DNA of 64,000 nt from Rhizobium sp. AQ_MP (GTDB lineage: Bacteria > Pseudomonadota > Alphaproteobacteria > Rhizobiales > Rhizobiaceae), in NCBI RefSeq assembly GCF_014237835.1, contig NZ_JACJVI010000003.1, forward strand, positions 1 to 64,000. The letters are read 5' to 3'. Under the pieces are notes generated by a model that ran no database searches, was not told where the DNA came from, and worked only from the letters and a program-made list of their open reading frames with translations. Every line of letters starts with the position of its first letter. Within the stretch, counting starts at the first letter, position 1. Position numbers and translations under genes: made by a program. Positions 9,419 through 19,156 of the stretch are shown piece by piece.

Positions 9419-11422
9419 TCACTGACGTGCGGTTCTCGGGCGGCCACTCGCCGTCGCCGTGATCCGGGCTTCGACGAGCTTGCGGCGTCCCTCGATCTCG
9501 GGGGCATCGAGCTCTTCCTTCAGGATCAGGACAACATCGACGGCACCGCTCGCTTCGGCCCGCGAACGCGCAAGTTCGGCTGCCCGTGATCTCGCCCGCT
9601 CCAGAGCATGTGCTTCGTCCGTCATCCGCTCGTTCTCGCCTGCGCCGGTCATGATAAACAGCCCCTCCTCCGGCGATCCGACGGTGACCGAAACGCTGCT
9701 GCGCACCTGTCCGACGACGGCGCCCACGGCGTTGGCGACATCGGCATCTGCGGGCACCGCGACATCGGATGCAAGCATTTCGCCAATCGCCGGGTAATAA
9801 ACGCCCGCAGAGGCACCAAGCCCGATCAAAGGCCGGTCAAGCGAGAGATCAAACCGCACGATCCCTGACTGACGCTTGAGGGCGCGGTCGATGAGCACCG
9901 ATTTCGCAGGCTCGACATCGGCAAGACCATCTTTTGCCAACGCTGCGGAGAGAATGACTTCGGCCGACTGGCGGGTCAGGCGATCGACGATGAGCTGAGC
10001 GAGCACCTCAGGCGATGATGCGATCGGCTGACCGGAGCCATCCTTCTGACGCATGGCCAAGGCCATGCCGAGTTCGGCGGCAGTTCGATCCCATTGGCCC
10101 TGGCGATCCAGGACATGCATGGCATCAGACGGGGTCAGACCGCAGATATGGACGAGGCCGCGAGCGACGAGCCGGTCGAGTGTCGCCTTCTGCTGAGTGA
10201 AGCTGATCAGCTGGTCAAGCGGCAGCGGCACCGTGCTGATCTTCTGAAAAAGGGCGGCTTCCTGCGGCTGCAGACCGGCGGCCAGGTGATCCGGCACGCC
10301 GGTGCGGACGGCAAAGCGCCCGTCATGGCGACCGAGATGCGGCGCACGCAGCTGGCGTTCGAGAACATCAGTAATCGCCGTTCCGTGGAGGGCGGCTGCG
10401 AGGCTCAAGGGGACGAGACGGCGCGGGCCGAGATCGATCTTCGCCGCGAGGCCGCGATCGTCGAAGCGGACTTCCGAATCACCACCGAGACCAAAGGTGC
10501 GCATCGCGACAGCTTCCACCATGGTCCGGTAACCGCCGACAACGGCGCCATCCTGATCGAGGCGCGGCTGGCCCGCCTCCATGACGGCGACGTCCGTCGT
10601 CGTGCCGCCGATATCGGACACAACGGCATCATCAAGGCCCGTCAGGTGGCGCGCGCCGACGAGACTCGCGGCCGGGCCGGAGAGGATGGTTTCGATTGGC
10701 CGCAGGCGGGCCTCCGCAGCAGAGATCAGCGCGCCATCACCACGCACCACCATCAGCGGCGCATGAATGCCACGCTCAACGAGGTAGCGTTCGGCGGAGC
10801 CGATCAGACGGTCGATCATGGCGACCAGTCGGGCGTTGAGAAGCGTGGTCAACGCCCGACGCGGCCCGCCAAGCTTGGAGGAAAGCTCATGGCTGCAGGT
10901 GACGGGGAGGCCGGAATGGCGGCGAATGATGTCGCGCGCCCGTTGCTCATGCGCCGGATTGCGGACGGCGAAATAGCCGGCGATGGCGAAGGACGAGACA
11001 TTGGCCGAAAGCTCGGGCAGTGCCGTTTCCAGGGCTGCCTGGTCAAAAGGTGTCTCGTTACCATGGACATCGTGCCCACCGGCGATGAAGAGCACGGGAT
11101 CGTTGCCGAGTGCGTCGGCCAGGCCGTCACGCTTCAGATCTTCAGGTCCGAAACCGATCATGATCAGGCCGGCGCGACCGCCCTGCCCTTCTACCAGCGC
11201 GTTGGTCGCAAGCGTCGTCGACAGTGATACGAGGCCGATCGCCGAGGGATCGATCGCCGATTCGGCAAGTACGCTTTCGAGGGCGCCGGAGATGCCGATC
11301 GACAGATCGTGACGGGTGGTAAGCGACTTCGCCTTGGCGACAATCCCGTGCGTTTCGCTGTAGATCACGGCGTCCGTATAAGTGCCGCCGGTATCGATGC
11401 CCAGCATGTAATCGGATGTCAC
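9419..11422 (-). CDS. hydantoinase/oxoprolinase family protein (HyuA-like)
   Basis: About 667 residues of the HyuA/oxoprolinase ATPase family. The N-terminal phosphate-binding motif is GIDTGGTYTDAVIY and a second actin-fold motif is VVSDIGGTTTDVAVME. I choose the GTG at 11422 (residues TSDYMLGID follow) because GGGGA lies 8 bases upstream; a longer frame from 11461 and an internal ATG at 11407 are alternatives. These enzymes hydrolyse hydantoins, oxoproline or carboxylate acetone-like compounds, usually with a HyuB-type partner. No HyuB is present in this window. It lies 98 bp downstream of a P450 gene on the same strand, so co-transcription is likely. The substrate is unknown. Confidence 0.85.
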   Translation of the reverse strand: MTSDYMLGIDTGGTYTDAVIYSETHGIVAKAKSLTTRHDLSIGISGALESVLAESAIDPSAIGLVSLSTTLATNALVEGQGGRAGLIMIGFGPEDLKRDGLADALGNDPVLFIAGGHDVHGNETPFDQAALETALPELSANVSSFAIAGYFAVRNPAHEQRARDIIRRHSGLPVTCSHELSSKLGGPRRALTTLLNARLVAMIDRLIGSAERYLVERGIHAPLMVVRGDGALISAAEARLRPIETILSGPAASLVGARHLTGLDDAVVSDIGGTTTDVAVMEAGQPRLDQDGAVVGGYRTMVEAVAMRTFGLGGDSEVRFDDRGLAAKIDLGPRRLVPLSLAAALHGTAITDVLERQLRAPHLGRHDGRFAVRTGVPDHLAAGLQPQEAALFQKISTVPLPLDQLISFTQQKATLDRLVARGLVHICGLTPSDAMHVLDRQGQWDRTAAELGMALAMRQKDGSGQPIASSPEVLAQLIVDRLTRQSAEVILSAALAKDGLADVEPAKSVLIDRALKRQSGIVRFDLSLDRPLIGLGASAGVYYPAIGEMLASDVAVPADADVANAVGAVVGQVRSSVSVTVGSPEEGLFIMTGAGENERMTDEAHALERARSRAAELARSRAEASGAVDVVLILKEELDAPEIEGRRKLVEARITATASGRPRTARQ

Positions 11423-11520
11423 GCAGTCTTCCCCATGGTACCCGCCCGGATGGCGTCGCATCCCTTATGGCACAGGCCTTGCTCCGATTTCCAGCGAGGG
11501 AGCGTCAGGAAGACGCCGCT

Positions 11521-12924
11521 TTACGGCTTGCGAGGCGTGACCCGCATCGGGAGTCCGCCGGCCGGCTGGGTGGTCAGCTTCTGCACCGGCCAGGGTTTCG
11601 TCTGCGGCGTGGTCTCGAAACGGAAGCGCTGCATCAGAACGGCAAGCGCAATCACCGCTTCCTGCAGGGCAAAGGTGGCGCCGATGCAGACGCGCGGACC
11701 TGCGCCGAAGGGGAGATACTGGAAACGGCCGATCTTTTCCCGCTCGCCGGGCAAAAAGCGGGATGGATCGAAAATGCGCGGCTTGTCCCAGTAGAGTTCA
11801 TGGCGATGCAGCGTCCATGGCATGACCAGCACGGTCGTGCCCTTGGCCATTTCAACGACTTCGCCGTTCGGAGCCGTGTATTGGTCATCGGCGATTGCAT
11901 CGCGATTGATCGATGGGGCCGGCGGATAAAGTCGCATCGCTTCCTCGAAAGCCGCACGCACATGCGGCATGCGGTCGAGCCATTCGACAGGATCGGCACC
12001 GGAGTTGATCACTTCGTCGATCTCCCGCTCCATGGAATCCCGCACATCCGGACAATGCGCGACGCAATAAAGTGTCCAGGCCAGCGCGCGGGCCGTGGTC
12101 TCGTGACCGGCGCCGATGAAGGTGAGGATATTGTCCTCGATTTCCTCGGAGGTCAGGCCGTCCGGTCCCTCGAGTTCCAAGAGGAGTGTCAGGAAATCAT
12201 CGGGCGCCTTGTCGCGCTCTGCCTGGATGATGGCGCGGCGGTGATCCATCGTCCGGCGCACGAGCTCGCGGAATTTGCGCAACACGCCGAGACCGCGAAT
12301 GCGGGTCAGGCGCGGGATCCATTTTGGCGCGCGCAGCAGATCAAGCGGATCGATGCGACCCATGTTGTGCAGGAGATCGTCGACGTCCCTGGCGAAATCG
12401 CCCTGTTCGGAGACGATGCCGCCGGAAAACAGGGTTTCCGAGAGGATCGCATAAGTCAGTTCCGTCATGTCGACGGCGACATCGCGAACCGTGCCTTCGG
12501 CGCCAGCTTCATATCGTTCAAGGAAAAGCTCGCTCTGCTCGCGCATCTGGCGGGCGAAGCCGCGGGCATGGCGCGGGGTGAAAACCGGCGCCATCGCCTT
12601 GCGCGAGCGTTTCCAGACGGGACCTTCGGCTGTCAGCAGTCCATCGCGCAGAATGGGTCTGAGCACGAGCTGTCGGATCTCCGACATCTCGTAGTTTGCC
12701 GCGTTGTCGACAAGCACGTGCCGGATCAGGCCGGGATCATTGGCGATGATGGTGGTCTGGCCGAAGAAGCGGGTGACGATCCAGGGCCAGGTGTAAGAGG
12801 GCTGTCCCCAGAGCTCGAGGGGGTTGCGCAGGACCGTGCGGATGATCTCAAGCCGGCTTGGCGGGACGGTGCGTGGCACCGGGGCGGGCGGCTCAAAGGT
12901 CGATCTTCGCAGACTGGCGTCCAT
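11521..12924 (-). CDS. cytochrome P450
   Basis: About 467 residues of a soluble bacterial P450. The oxygen-binding I-helix motif is FIGAGHETTARALAW, the K-helix ExxR is in FEEAMRLYPPAPS, and the haem-binding loop is YLPFGAGPRVCIGATFAL with the axial cysteine in RVCIG. The start at 12924 (MDASLRRST) is preceded by AGGGAG at good spacing; an in-frame ATG seven codons earlier is possible. No ferredoxin or reductase gene lies nearby, so electrons must come from elsewhere. It probably shares a transcript with the hydantoinase-like gene. The substrate cannot be inferred. Confidence 0.93.
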   Translation of the reverse strand: MDASLRRSTFEPPAPVPRTVPPSRLEIIRTVLRNPLELWGQPSYTWPWIVTRFFGQTTIIANDPGLIRHVLVDNAANYEMSEIRQLVLRPILRDGLLTAEGPVWKRSRKAMAPVFTPRHARGFARQMREQSELFLERYEAGAEGTVRDVAVDMTELTYAILSETLFSGGIVSEQGDFARDVDDLLHNMGRIDPLDLLRAPKWIPRLTRIRGLGVLRKFRELVRRTMDHRRAIIQAERDKAPDDFLTLLLELEGPDGLTSEEIEDNILTFIGAGHETTARALAWTLYCVAHCPDVRDSMEREIDEVINSGADPVEWLDRMPHVRAAFEEAMRLYPPAPSINRDAIADDQYTAPNGEVVEMAKGTTVLVMPWTLHRHELYWDKPRIFDPSRFLPGEREKIGRFQYLPFGAGPRVCIGATFALQEAVIALAVLMQRFRFETTPQTKPWPVQKLTTQPAGGLPMRVTPRKP

Positions 12925-12962
12925 GTCATGCTCCCTGGAGGGCACCCCGGCCCCTCAAGGAG

Positions 12963-13913
12963 TTAGAGCAGGGCTTCCAGCTCGTCCAGCCGGTCGTTGA
13001 TCAGCCAGCCGTAATAGTTCTCTTCGGGCCAATTCGCCGCACCGCTGGCACGCTTGGCGGCGAGGGCCCGGGCGCGCTGTTGCGAATTTCCGATATTGAA
13101 CAGCGTTGCGGTCAGGCCTGGATTACCAGAGATATCGACATCGGCGATCTGCTTGTAGTCATCGATCGACTTGCGAATCACAGCCGCCATGAAGGCGAGC
13201 GAGATATCGGGGTCCATGATCGCCTTGTAGACGCCGGCTGCATCTTTTTCATCGAGCTTCGGGTAACCCGACTTTTCGTGCACGAGATCCGACAGCATCA
13301 GCGCGGTCAGCGGATTGATCTGACCCAGACCGAATGTCTGACCGGCATAGAAGGGCTGGAAGAAGACGGCGCTGAACCGGTTGTTGGGATAGGATACTCC
13401 CCCCACCGTTTCGCCGCGGAACCGCTTCTGCCAGACGTCTTCCCGGCAGGTCCACAGACGGTAGGAGTCCGAATAGCTGTTGCATTCGGAAAATTCCGGC
13501 CGACCGACAAAGTCGGAAATGCTCTCGTCCTTGTAGCCGAAACGGAAGCTGTTGCCGGCGTAAGATGCAGCTTTCACATAATAGCTCTGCAGGCTGTCAT
13601 AGGCATCGACATTATAGGTATGCTCGCCGACGATCGCACCGACCATGTGAATGGGTGCGATGCCGTAGGCGGAGGCCGTCTTCTTGATCTTGCCCACCAG
13701 GGAGGAATCCGTCCGCAGGAGGTCGCGGACCTTTTCATATTTCAGATCGAAGCTGGTCTTGCCTGCCTTGGTGCGGCGTACCGATGCACCCGGGATTGCC
13801 GGCTGTTCGACATTGCGATTTCCCGACGGCACCTTCTGGTCCGCAAAGGATGCTGCGGGCACAATACCAACAAGCGTGGCGGCGACGATCAGATTTCTGG
13901 CGATGTTCAGCAC
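12963..13913 (-). CDS. DUF1402 family exported protein
   Basis: A 316-residue protein with an N-terminal signal peptide (NIARNLIVAATLVGIVPAAS, cleavage after SFA-type residues). The mature part resembles DUF1402, found mainly in Rhizobiales. It has features that look like a lysozyme/transglycosylase fold: VGAIVGEHTYNVDAYD, with a glutamate in a helix, and later QTFGLGQINPLTALMLSD, reminiscent of the G-x-x-Q-x-x-P motif of lytic transglycosylases. A cell-wall role in the periplasm is therefore an inference. It ends 38 bp before the P450 start and begins 164 bp from the end of hslU, all on the minus strand. Confidence 0.75.
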   Translation of the reverse strand: MLNIARNLIVAATLVGIVPAASFADQKVPSGNRNVEQPAIPGASVRRTKAGKTSFDLKYEKVRDLLRTDSSLVGKIKKTASAYGIAPIHMVGAIVGEHTYNVDAYDSLQSYYVKAASYAGNSFRFGYKDESISDFVGRPEFSECNSYSDSYRLWTCREDVWQKRFRGETVGGVSYPNNRFSAVFFQPFYAGQTFGLGQINPLTALMLSDLVHEKSGYPKLDEKDAAGVYKAIMDPDISLAFMAAVIRKSIDDYKQIADVDISGNPGLTATLFNIGNSQQRARALAAKRASGAANWPEENYYGWLINDRLDELEALL

Positions 13914-14022
13914 GATGGGCGGCCCCTGGACATTTGTCCTTCAACGGATTGGCGACGCAGGACGACCGTTATCCGACAGCGGCACTCATTACATAAGAGG
14001 CCCCTGTATTGTCGATATGGGC

Positions 14023-14058
14023 CGCTTTCACTTTCCCGGCACGCCGAGGGCGAAAGCG
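14023..14058 (-). other. hairpin downstream of hslU
   Basis: Arms CGCTTTC (14023-14029) and GAAAGCG (14052-14058) are perfect, with an inner CCC/GGG pair. It lies just behind the hslU stop. There is no T-run, so it is not a classical terminator; it could protect a 3' end. Confidence 0.35.
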
Positions 14059-14077
14059 ACCCATAGATGCACAAAGA

Positions 14078-15385
14078 TCACAGGATGTAGCGGCTCAAGT
14101 CCGTATTGGCGGCGAGATCGCCGACATGCTCCTGCACATAGGACGAGTCGATCATGACTTCCGAGCCACTGCGGTCCGGGGCATGGAAGGAAATCTCGTC
14201 GAGCACCCGCTCCATGACCGTCTGCAGGCGACGGGCACCGATATTTTCGACTGTTTCGTTGAGCTGGACCGCGACATCGGCGAGCGCGTCGATCGCATCC
14301 TCCGTGAAGTCGAGGTTGAGTTCCTCGGTCGCCATCAGCGCCTTGTACTGGCGGATGAGACTTGCCTCGGTCTCCGTCAGAATGCGGCGGAAGTCTTCCT
14401 TGGTCAGCGGCTTCAGCTCAACCCGGATCGGAAGACGACCCTGGAGTTCCGGCAGAAGGTCCGAGGGCTTGGAAACGTGGAATGCACCTGATGCAATAAA
14501 GAGAATGTGGTCGGTCTTCACCGGCCCATACTTGGTCGCAACGGTCGTGCCTTCAACGAGCGGAAGCAAGTCGCGCTGCACGCCTTCACGCGAAACGCCG
14601 GCACCCATGGCGCCTTCGCGGGCGGCGATCTTGTCGATTTCGTCGAGGAAGACGATGCCGTCATTTTCGACGGAGCGCAGCGCTTCGCGCTGGATGACCT
14701 CATTGTCGATCAGCTTGTCCGATTCGTCACGAATCAAATCGCCATAGGAGGCCTTGACGGTGGTACGCACCTTCTTGGTGCGGTTGCCCATGGCCTTGCC
14801 GAACATTTCCGACAGGTTGAGGATGCCGATATTGGCACCCGGCATTCCGGGCACCTCGAACCCTTGTGCCCCGGAACCGCTATCGGCCACTTCGATGTCA
14901 ATTTCCTTGTCATCGAGCTCGCCGTTGCGCAGCTTTTTGCGGAAGCTGTCACGGGTAGCCGGCGACGCGGTGGCGCCAACCAGGGCATCAAGCACGCGTT
15001 CTTCGGCCAGTTGGTGCGCCTTGGCCTGGACTTCCTGACGCTTCTTGTCGCGCACCAGAGCGATGCCGACTTCGACCAGATCACGGATGATCTGCTCGAC
15101 GTCACGGCCGACATAACCGACTTCGGTGAACTTGGTGGCCTCGACCTTGATGAAGGGGGCACCGGCGAGCTTGGCCAGGCGGCGGGAGATTTCCGTTTTG
15201 CCGACACCGGTCGGGCCGATCATCAGGATGTTCTTCGGCATGACTTCGTCGCGCAGGTCTTCCGAGAGCTGCTGGCGCCGCCAGCGGTTGCGCAGCGCAA
15301 TCGCAACTGCCCGCTTGGCCTCATGCTGGCCGATGATATGGCGGTCGAGCTCGGAAACGATCTCGCGCGGAGAAAAATTGGTCAT
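14078..15385 (-). CDS. hslU: HslUV protease ATPase subunit HslU
   Basis: A 435-residue AAA+ unfoldase (ClpY). The N-terminal signature [17 protein letters not shown], Walker [18 protein letters not shown], Walker [15 protein letters not shown] and the C-terminal tail ending LSRYIL are all present; the tail docks into HslV to activate it. The I domain lies between residues ~110 and 235. hslV lies 68 bp upstream on the same strand, so hslV-hslU is an operon. A heat-shock promoter would lie ahead of hslV but I cannot define it. Confidence 0.97.
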   Translation of the reverse strand: MTNFSPREIVSELDRHIIGQHEAKRAVAIALRNRWRRQQLSEDLRDEVMPKNILMIGPTGVGKTEISRRLAKLAGAPFIKVEATKFTEVGYVGRDVEQIIRDLVEVGIALVRDKKRQEVQAKAHQLAEERVLDALVGATASPATRDSFRKKLRNGELDDKEIDIEVADSGSGAQGFEVPGMPGANIGILNLSEMFGKAMGNRTKKVRTTVKASYGDLIRDESDKLIDNEVIQREALRSVENDGIVFLDEIDKIAAREGAMGAGVSREGVQRDLLPLVEGTTVATKYGPVKTDHILFIASGAFHVSKPSDLLPELQGRLPIRVELKPLTKEDFRRILTETEASLIRQYKALMATEELNLDFTEDAIDALADVAVQLNETVENIGARRLQTVMERVLDEISFHAPDRSGSEVMIDSSYVQEHVGDLAANTDLSRYIL

Positions 15386-15453
15386 TCAGTCTGCTCCTCA
15401 CGATGCCGCGCAGCCGCGCATCGTCTCTTGGTGTGGAATACGATCGGCAGCCG

Positions 15454-15981
15454 TCAGTCGGCGTCGAGGGTTTCGACCACCATGTTGTTGTTGGTGTAGA
15501 CGCAGATCTCGCCTGCGATCGTCAGCGCGCGTCGAGCGATGTCCTCCGCCGAGCGATCGCTGTCCATGAGCGCGCGGGCGGCGGCAAAGGCATAGTTGCC
15601 CCCGGAGCCGATCGCGATCGTGCCGTGCTCGGGCTCCAGCACGTCGCCATTGCCGGTGATTGCGAGCGTGATCGACTTGTCGGCCACCAGCATCATGGCT
15701 TCGAGATTGCGCAGATACTTGTCGGTGCGCCAGTCCTTGGCAAGCTCGACGGCAGCGCGCATCAGCTGGCCGGGATACTGCTCGAGCTTCTTTTCGAGAC
15801 GGTCGAGCAGCGTGAAGGCATCGGCGGTCGCGCCGGCAAAGCCTGCGATCACGTCGCCGCCCTTGCCGATACGGCGGACCTTGCGGGCATTGCCCTTCAT
15901 CACGGTCTGGCCGAGGCTGACCTGTCCGTCACCGGCCATCACCACCTTGCCGTCCTTGCGTACGGTAATAATCGTTGTCAT
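15454..15981 (-). CDS. hslV: HslUV protease peptidase subunit HslV
   Basis: A 175-residue proteasome-like peptidase. After the initiator methionine the sequence [20 protein letters not shown] gives the catalytic N-terminal threonine, and [14 protein letters not shown] and the tail [12 protein letters not shown] fit the family. It assembles as a double hexamer with HslU caps and degrades unfolded proteins. The length is normal. It is first in the hslVU operon and divergent from hisB. Its 5' leader can fold a stem CGGGCCT/AGGCCCG. Confidence 0.97.
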   Translation of the reverse strand: MTTIITVRKDGKVVMAGDGQVSLGQTVMKGNARKVRRIGKGGDVIAGFAGATADAFTLLDRLEKKLEQYPGQLMRAAVELAKDWRTDKYLRNLEAMMLVADKSITLAITGNGDVLEPEHGTIAIGSGGNYAFAAARALMDSDRSAEDIARRALTIAGEICVYTNNNMVVETLDAD

Positions 15982-16180
15982 CAGTCACCTGTCACCCGCT
16001 CTGCGGGCCTTGTGGAGCGGGCTGTCAGGCCCGGTTTGTCGGTTCCTATGTAAGTGGGGTTTCGACGATTGCAATCTGCGGCAAAAGCTCTGACGCTGCC
16101 TTGCGGCAGCGCAATGTAACTTCTGGATATTTCACCGCCCTGCTGTTATGGGAGGGCCGAGATCCTCATGGAGCAGCCAG
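15982..16180. promoter_or_regulatory. divergent intergenic region hslV / hisB
   Basis: This 199-bp gap must contain the promoters of hslVU (minus) and the histidine operon (plus). A short stem GCTGCC-ttgc-GGCAGC lies near 16095. I see no histidine leader peptide (no run of His codons), so classical attenuation is not supported. Confidence 0.4.
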
Positions 16181-16777
16181 ATGGCAGAGCGTAAAGGCGA
16201 AGTTTCCCGCAAGACCAACGAAACCTCGGTCTCGGTTTCCGTCCACATCGACGGCACCGGCACGGGCAAGATTTCGACGGGCGTGGGCTTCTTCGACCAT
16301 ATGCTGGACCAGCTCTGCCGCCACTCGCTGATCGACATGGATATCGACGTGAAGGGCGACCTGCATATCGACGATCACCACACCGTTGAGGATACGGGCA
16401 TTGCGCTTGGCCAGGCGATTTCCAAGGCGCTGGGCGACCGCAAGGGCATCACGCGCTATGCCTCGATCGACCTTGCCATGGACGAAACGATGACCAAGGC
16501 TGCCATCGACGTTTCCGGGCGTCCGTTCCTGGTCTGGAACGTCAATTTCAGCGCGCCGAAGATCGGGACATTCGACACCGAACTGGTGCGCGAGTTCTTC
16601 CAGGCTCTCGCCCAGAACGCCGGCATTACGCTGCATGTGCTGAACCATTACGGCGCGAACAACCATCATATTGCCGAGACCTGCTTCAAGGCGGTCGCGC
16701 GCGCACTTCGGACGGCAACCGAAGTCGATCCGCGGCAGGCAAACCGTATCCCCTCCACCAAGGGCACCCTGGTTTAA
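16181..16777 (+). CDS. hisB: imidazoleglycerol-phosphate dehydratase
   Basis: A 198-residue monofunctional HisB, catalysing dehydration of imidazole glycerol phosphate in histidine synthesis. Characteristic motifs are [32 protein letters not shown] and [16 protein letters not shown], holding the two manganese sites. The start at 16181 (MAERKGEV) is chosen over the upstream ATG at 16148 because GGAG precedes it and similarity starts there. It is first of the his cluster; hisH follows after an 88-bp spacer with hairpins. Confidence 0.96.
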   Translation: MAERKGEVSRKTNETSVSVSVHIDGTGTGKISTGVGFFDHMLDQLCRHSLIDMDIDVKGDLHIDDHHTVEDTGIALGQAISKALGDRKGITRYASIDLAMDETMTKAAIDVSGRPFLVWNVNFSAPKIGTFDTELVREFFQALAQNAGITLHVLNHYGANNHHIAETCFKAVARALRTATEVDPRQANRIPSTKGTLV

Positions 16778-16847
16778 GGGGCATCTCCCCCACAGGGGAA
16801 ACTGCCACCTTGCTCCGGTTCGGGCGTTGAAGCCGAACCGTCGAGCA
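16777..16847 (+). repeat. hairpins in the hisB-hisH spacer, possibly a repeat remnant
   Basis: After the hisB stop there is CATCTCCCCCACAGGGGA-like sequence, which resembles, from memory, the short palindromic intergenic repeats of rhizobia. It is followed by a perfect stem CGGTTCGG (16816-16823) / CCGAACCG (16833-16840) with flanking TGCTC/GAGCA pairs. It ends about 18 bases before hisH. A processing or stability role is possible. Confidence 0.4.
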
Positions 16848-16865
16848 GAAAGGACTGGACAAAAT

Positions 16866-17516
16866 ATGCGTGTAGCTATCATCGACTACGGCTCAGGCAA
16901 TCTGCGCTCGGCCACCAAGGCCTTTGAACGGGCCGCCCGCGAGGCCGGCCTCAACGCCGAGATCGAACTCACCGACAAGGCAGACCGGGTCGCCACCGCC
17001 GACCGGATCGTGCTTCCGGGCGTCGGCGCCTATGCCGACTGCCGCCAAGGTCTTGATGCGGTCCCCGGAATGCATGACGCGATCGCTGACGTTGTCGAAA
17101 CGAGGGGACGCCCGTTCTTCGGCATCTGCGTCGGCATGCAGCTGATGTCGTCGCGTGGTCTCGAGAAGACGGTGACCGAGGGCTTCGGCTGGATCGAAGG
17201 CGACGTGGTCGAAATGACGCCATCCGATCCGTCCCTCAAGATCCCGCAGATCGGCTGGAACACGCTGACGCTCAACCGGCCGCATCCGCTCTTCGAGGGC
17301 ATTCCGACGGGGCCTACCGGGCTGCACGCCTATTTCGTGCATTCCTATCATCTGGCTGCGCGCAAGCCCGAGGATGTGATCGCGACAACCGACTATGGTG
17401 GCGCGATGACGGCCTTTGTCGGGCGCGACAACATGGTGGGTGCGCAATTCCATCCCGAGAAAAGCCAAGCCCTCGGCCTGAAACTCATCGCCAATTTCCT
17501 GACCTGGACGCCCTGA
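16866..17516 (+). CDS. hisH: imidazole glycerol phosphate synthase subunit HisH
   Basis: A 216-residue class I glutamine amidotransferase that supplies ammonia to HisF. The start is the ATG at 16866 ([15 protein letters not shown]), the invariant N-terminus. The nucleophile elbow is [11 protein letters not shown] with the catalytic cysteine, and the His/Glu pair is in [16 protein letters not shown] precedes the ATG. hisA begins 17 bases later. Its partner HisF is encoded downstream beyond the inserted DUF3800 gene. Confidence 0.97.
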   Translation: MRVAIIDYGSGNLRSATKAFERAAREAGLNAEIELTDKADRVATADRIVLPGVGAYADCRQGLDAVPGMHDAIADVVETRGRPFFGICVGMQLMSSRGLEKTVTEGFGWIEGDVVEMTPSDPSLKIPQIGWNTLTLNRPHPLFEGIPTGPTGLHAYFVHSYHLAARKPEDVIATTDYGGAMTAFVGRDNMVGAQFHPEKSQALGLKLIANFLTWTP

Positions 17517-17533
17517 AGGGCACGGATGAAATC

Positions 17534-18265
17534 ATGATCCTCTTTCCCGCCATCGACCTCAAGGACGGCCAGTGCGTTCGCCTCAAGCTGGGCGATATGG
17601 AGCAGGCGACCGTCTACAATCCCGATCCGGCAGCCCAGGCGCGCGCCTTCGAAGACCAGGGCTTCGAATGGCTGCATGTCGTCGACCTGAACGGCGCCTT
17701 TGCCGGTGAGAGCGTCAATGGCGCTGCTGTCGATGCAATTCTGAAGGCGACGAAGAACCCGGTGCAGCTGGGCGGTGGCATCCGCACGCTGGACCATATC
17801 GAGAGCTGGCTGTCGCGTGGGTTGTCGCGCGTGATCCTCGGTACGGTCGCCGTGCGTGATCCGGCGCTTGTCATCGAAGCCTGCAAGCGCTTCCCCGGCA
17901 AGGTCGCCGTCGGCATCGACGCCAAGGGCGGCAAGGTTGCGGTCGAGGGATGGGCGGAAGCCTCCGAACTCGGTGTGATCGAACTTGCGCAGCGTTTCGA
18001 AGGCGCAGGGGTCGCTGCAATCATCTATACCGATATCGACCGCGACGGGATCCTGACCGGTATCAACTGGGCCTCGACGCTGGAACTGGCCCAAGCCGTT
18101 TCGATTCCTGTGATCGCATCCGGCGGCCTCGCCTCGATCGAAGACATCAAGCGCATGCTTGAGCCGGATGCCAGGAAGCTCGAAGGTGCGATTTCCGGCC
18201 GCGCGCTTTATGATGGGCGCATCGACCCCGCAGAGGCGCTGGCGCTGATTAAAAGCCAAGAATAA
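17534..18265 (+). CDS. hisA: phosphoribosylformimino-AICAR-phosphate isomerase HisA
   Basis: A 243-residue (beta-alpha)8 isomerase of histidine synthesis. It shows the internal half-repeat of the family: [15 protein letters not shown] with catalytic Asp near the N-terminus, [14 protein letters not shown], and the second-half phosphate loops [11 protein letters not shown] and [13 protein letters not shown]. It should be followed directly by hisF as in related genomes. Here a minus-strand DUF3800 gene separates them, so hisA now ends in an AT-rich 124-bp spacer. The C-terminus (ALIKSQE) looks intact. Confidence 0.96.
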   Translation: MILFPAIDLKDGQCVRLKLGDMEQATVYNPDPAAQARAFEDQGFEWLHVVDLNGAFAGESVNGAAVDAILKATKNPVQLGGGIRTLDHIESWLSRGLSRVILGTVAVRDPALVIEACKRFPGKVAVGIDAKGGKVAVEGWAEASELGVIELAQRFEGAGVAAIIYTDIDRDGILTGINWASTLELAQAVSIPVIASGGLASIEDIKRMLEPDARKLEGAISGRALYDGRIDPAEALALIKSQE

Positions 18266-18389
18266 TGAATCAGTTACAGGAATCCTGGCCAATTATCTGA
18301 TTCTAATAGATTATTCTTGATTTCCGTATTCTTGTTCTCTATATTGATGGAAATGGATTGGGGGTTCCCGGTCGGCGCTTGGCTTCGGT
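18266..18389. other. AT-rich spacer between hisA and the DUF3800 gene
   Basis: This convergent spacer is clearly richer in A and T than the his genes. It contains imperfect repeats of ATTCTTG. No gene and no GC-rich terminator stem are visible. It probably marks the left border of inserted DNA. No obvious duplication is shared with the right border. Confidence 0.4.
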
Positions 18390-19151
18390 TTATCCGGGGC
18401 CTTTCGCTTTTTTGGGCCCTGGGATCGTAATTCCTCTTTGGGCACTAACAGGGATTTTGATCCTGCACAGCTTTGGTTGAATGACCTCAAAAGCTCGGTT
18501 CGGCTGAGTGGGACGCAGATAAGCAAGACCTATTGGCCTAGCCGTTAGATCGGCGAGCTGCATTCCCGTGGAGTTTGATCTTTTATCGGCAAACCGAAGC
18601 TTAAACCCCGTGAATGGAACATGCAGAGGATTTCGCCCATCTGCGATGCGCCGAAACTCCAGTTCGAGATCTCGATCCTCTTTGTCTCCGCGTTTCTCGA
18701 AAACGAAATGATAGGCGCGCGCCGACCGGCCGCTCTTCTGTAGATACCTGAAAATCATTTGGAGGCAGATCGACAAGGCCACCTGATAGGGATTGTCTGG
18801 GAATAAATCTGCGCGAAACACCCGTTTGTCGATGATGCAGGAGAAGATTTTGAAACTGGCCGCATCGACGAGACCAGTGAGATCAGCATGAAATCTTTCA
18901 CGCATCGCCAGATCTGTTAGAAACTTGAATTCCCCTGTCTGTTTGCGGATCTCGTGTTCGTGCAGGACGGTCATGTCGTGCCCGAAGTAGCGGAACTTGA
19001 ATCTCTGAAAACTGGGGACGGTTCGCTGAGTGTATTCGGTTATTCTGAAGCCACATATGGTTAGTACAAAAACAGGATAAGCAGCGTCTACCGAGACCAG
19101 TGAATGGTCACCGCTCTCGTCGGCGTAAAAAATATACTCGCCATTCTGCAT
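18390..19151 (-). CDS. DUF3800 domain protein inserted in the his cluster
   Basis: About 253 residues, DUF3800. The diagnostic N-terminal motif is FYADESGDHS (Asp11, Glu12), and a second acidic motif sits in STGMQLADLTARPIG; this family is thought to have an RNase H-like fold and often occurs in accessory or defence regions. I take the ATG at 19151 as start because the longer frame would overlap hisF. Base composition differs from its neighbours: three 60-base lines I counted gave 52, 48 and 38% G+C, against 67% in a line of hisF. Its strand is opposite to the operon. Both point to horizontal insertion. Molecular function is not established. Confidence 0.8.
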   Translation of the reverse strand: MQNGEYIFYADESGDHSLVSVDAAYPVFVLTICGFRITEYTQRTVPSFQRFKFRYFGHDMTVLHEHEIRKQTGEFKFLTDLAMRERFHADLTGLVDAASFKIFSCIIDKRVFRADLFPDNPYQVALSICLQMIFRYLQKSGRSARAYHFVFEKRGDKEDRDLELEFRRIADGRNPLHVPFTGFKLRFADKRSNSTGMQLADLTARPIGLAYLRPTQPNRAFEVIQPKLCRIKIPVSAQRGITIPGPKKAKGPG

Positions 19152-19156
19152 GCCTG

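Noticed and set aside
16148..16180. Longer N-terminus for hisB.
   Set aside because: The extra 11 residues do not look like HisB, and a ribosome site supports the ATG at 16181.
15982..16180. A histidine attenuator leader peptide before hisB.
   Set aside because: No short frame with a run of His codons and no terminator/antiterminator pair is visible.
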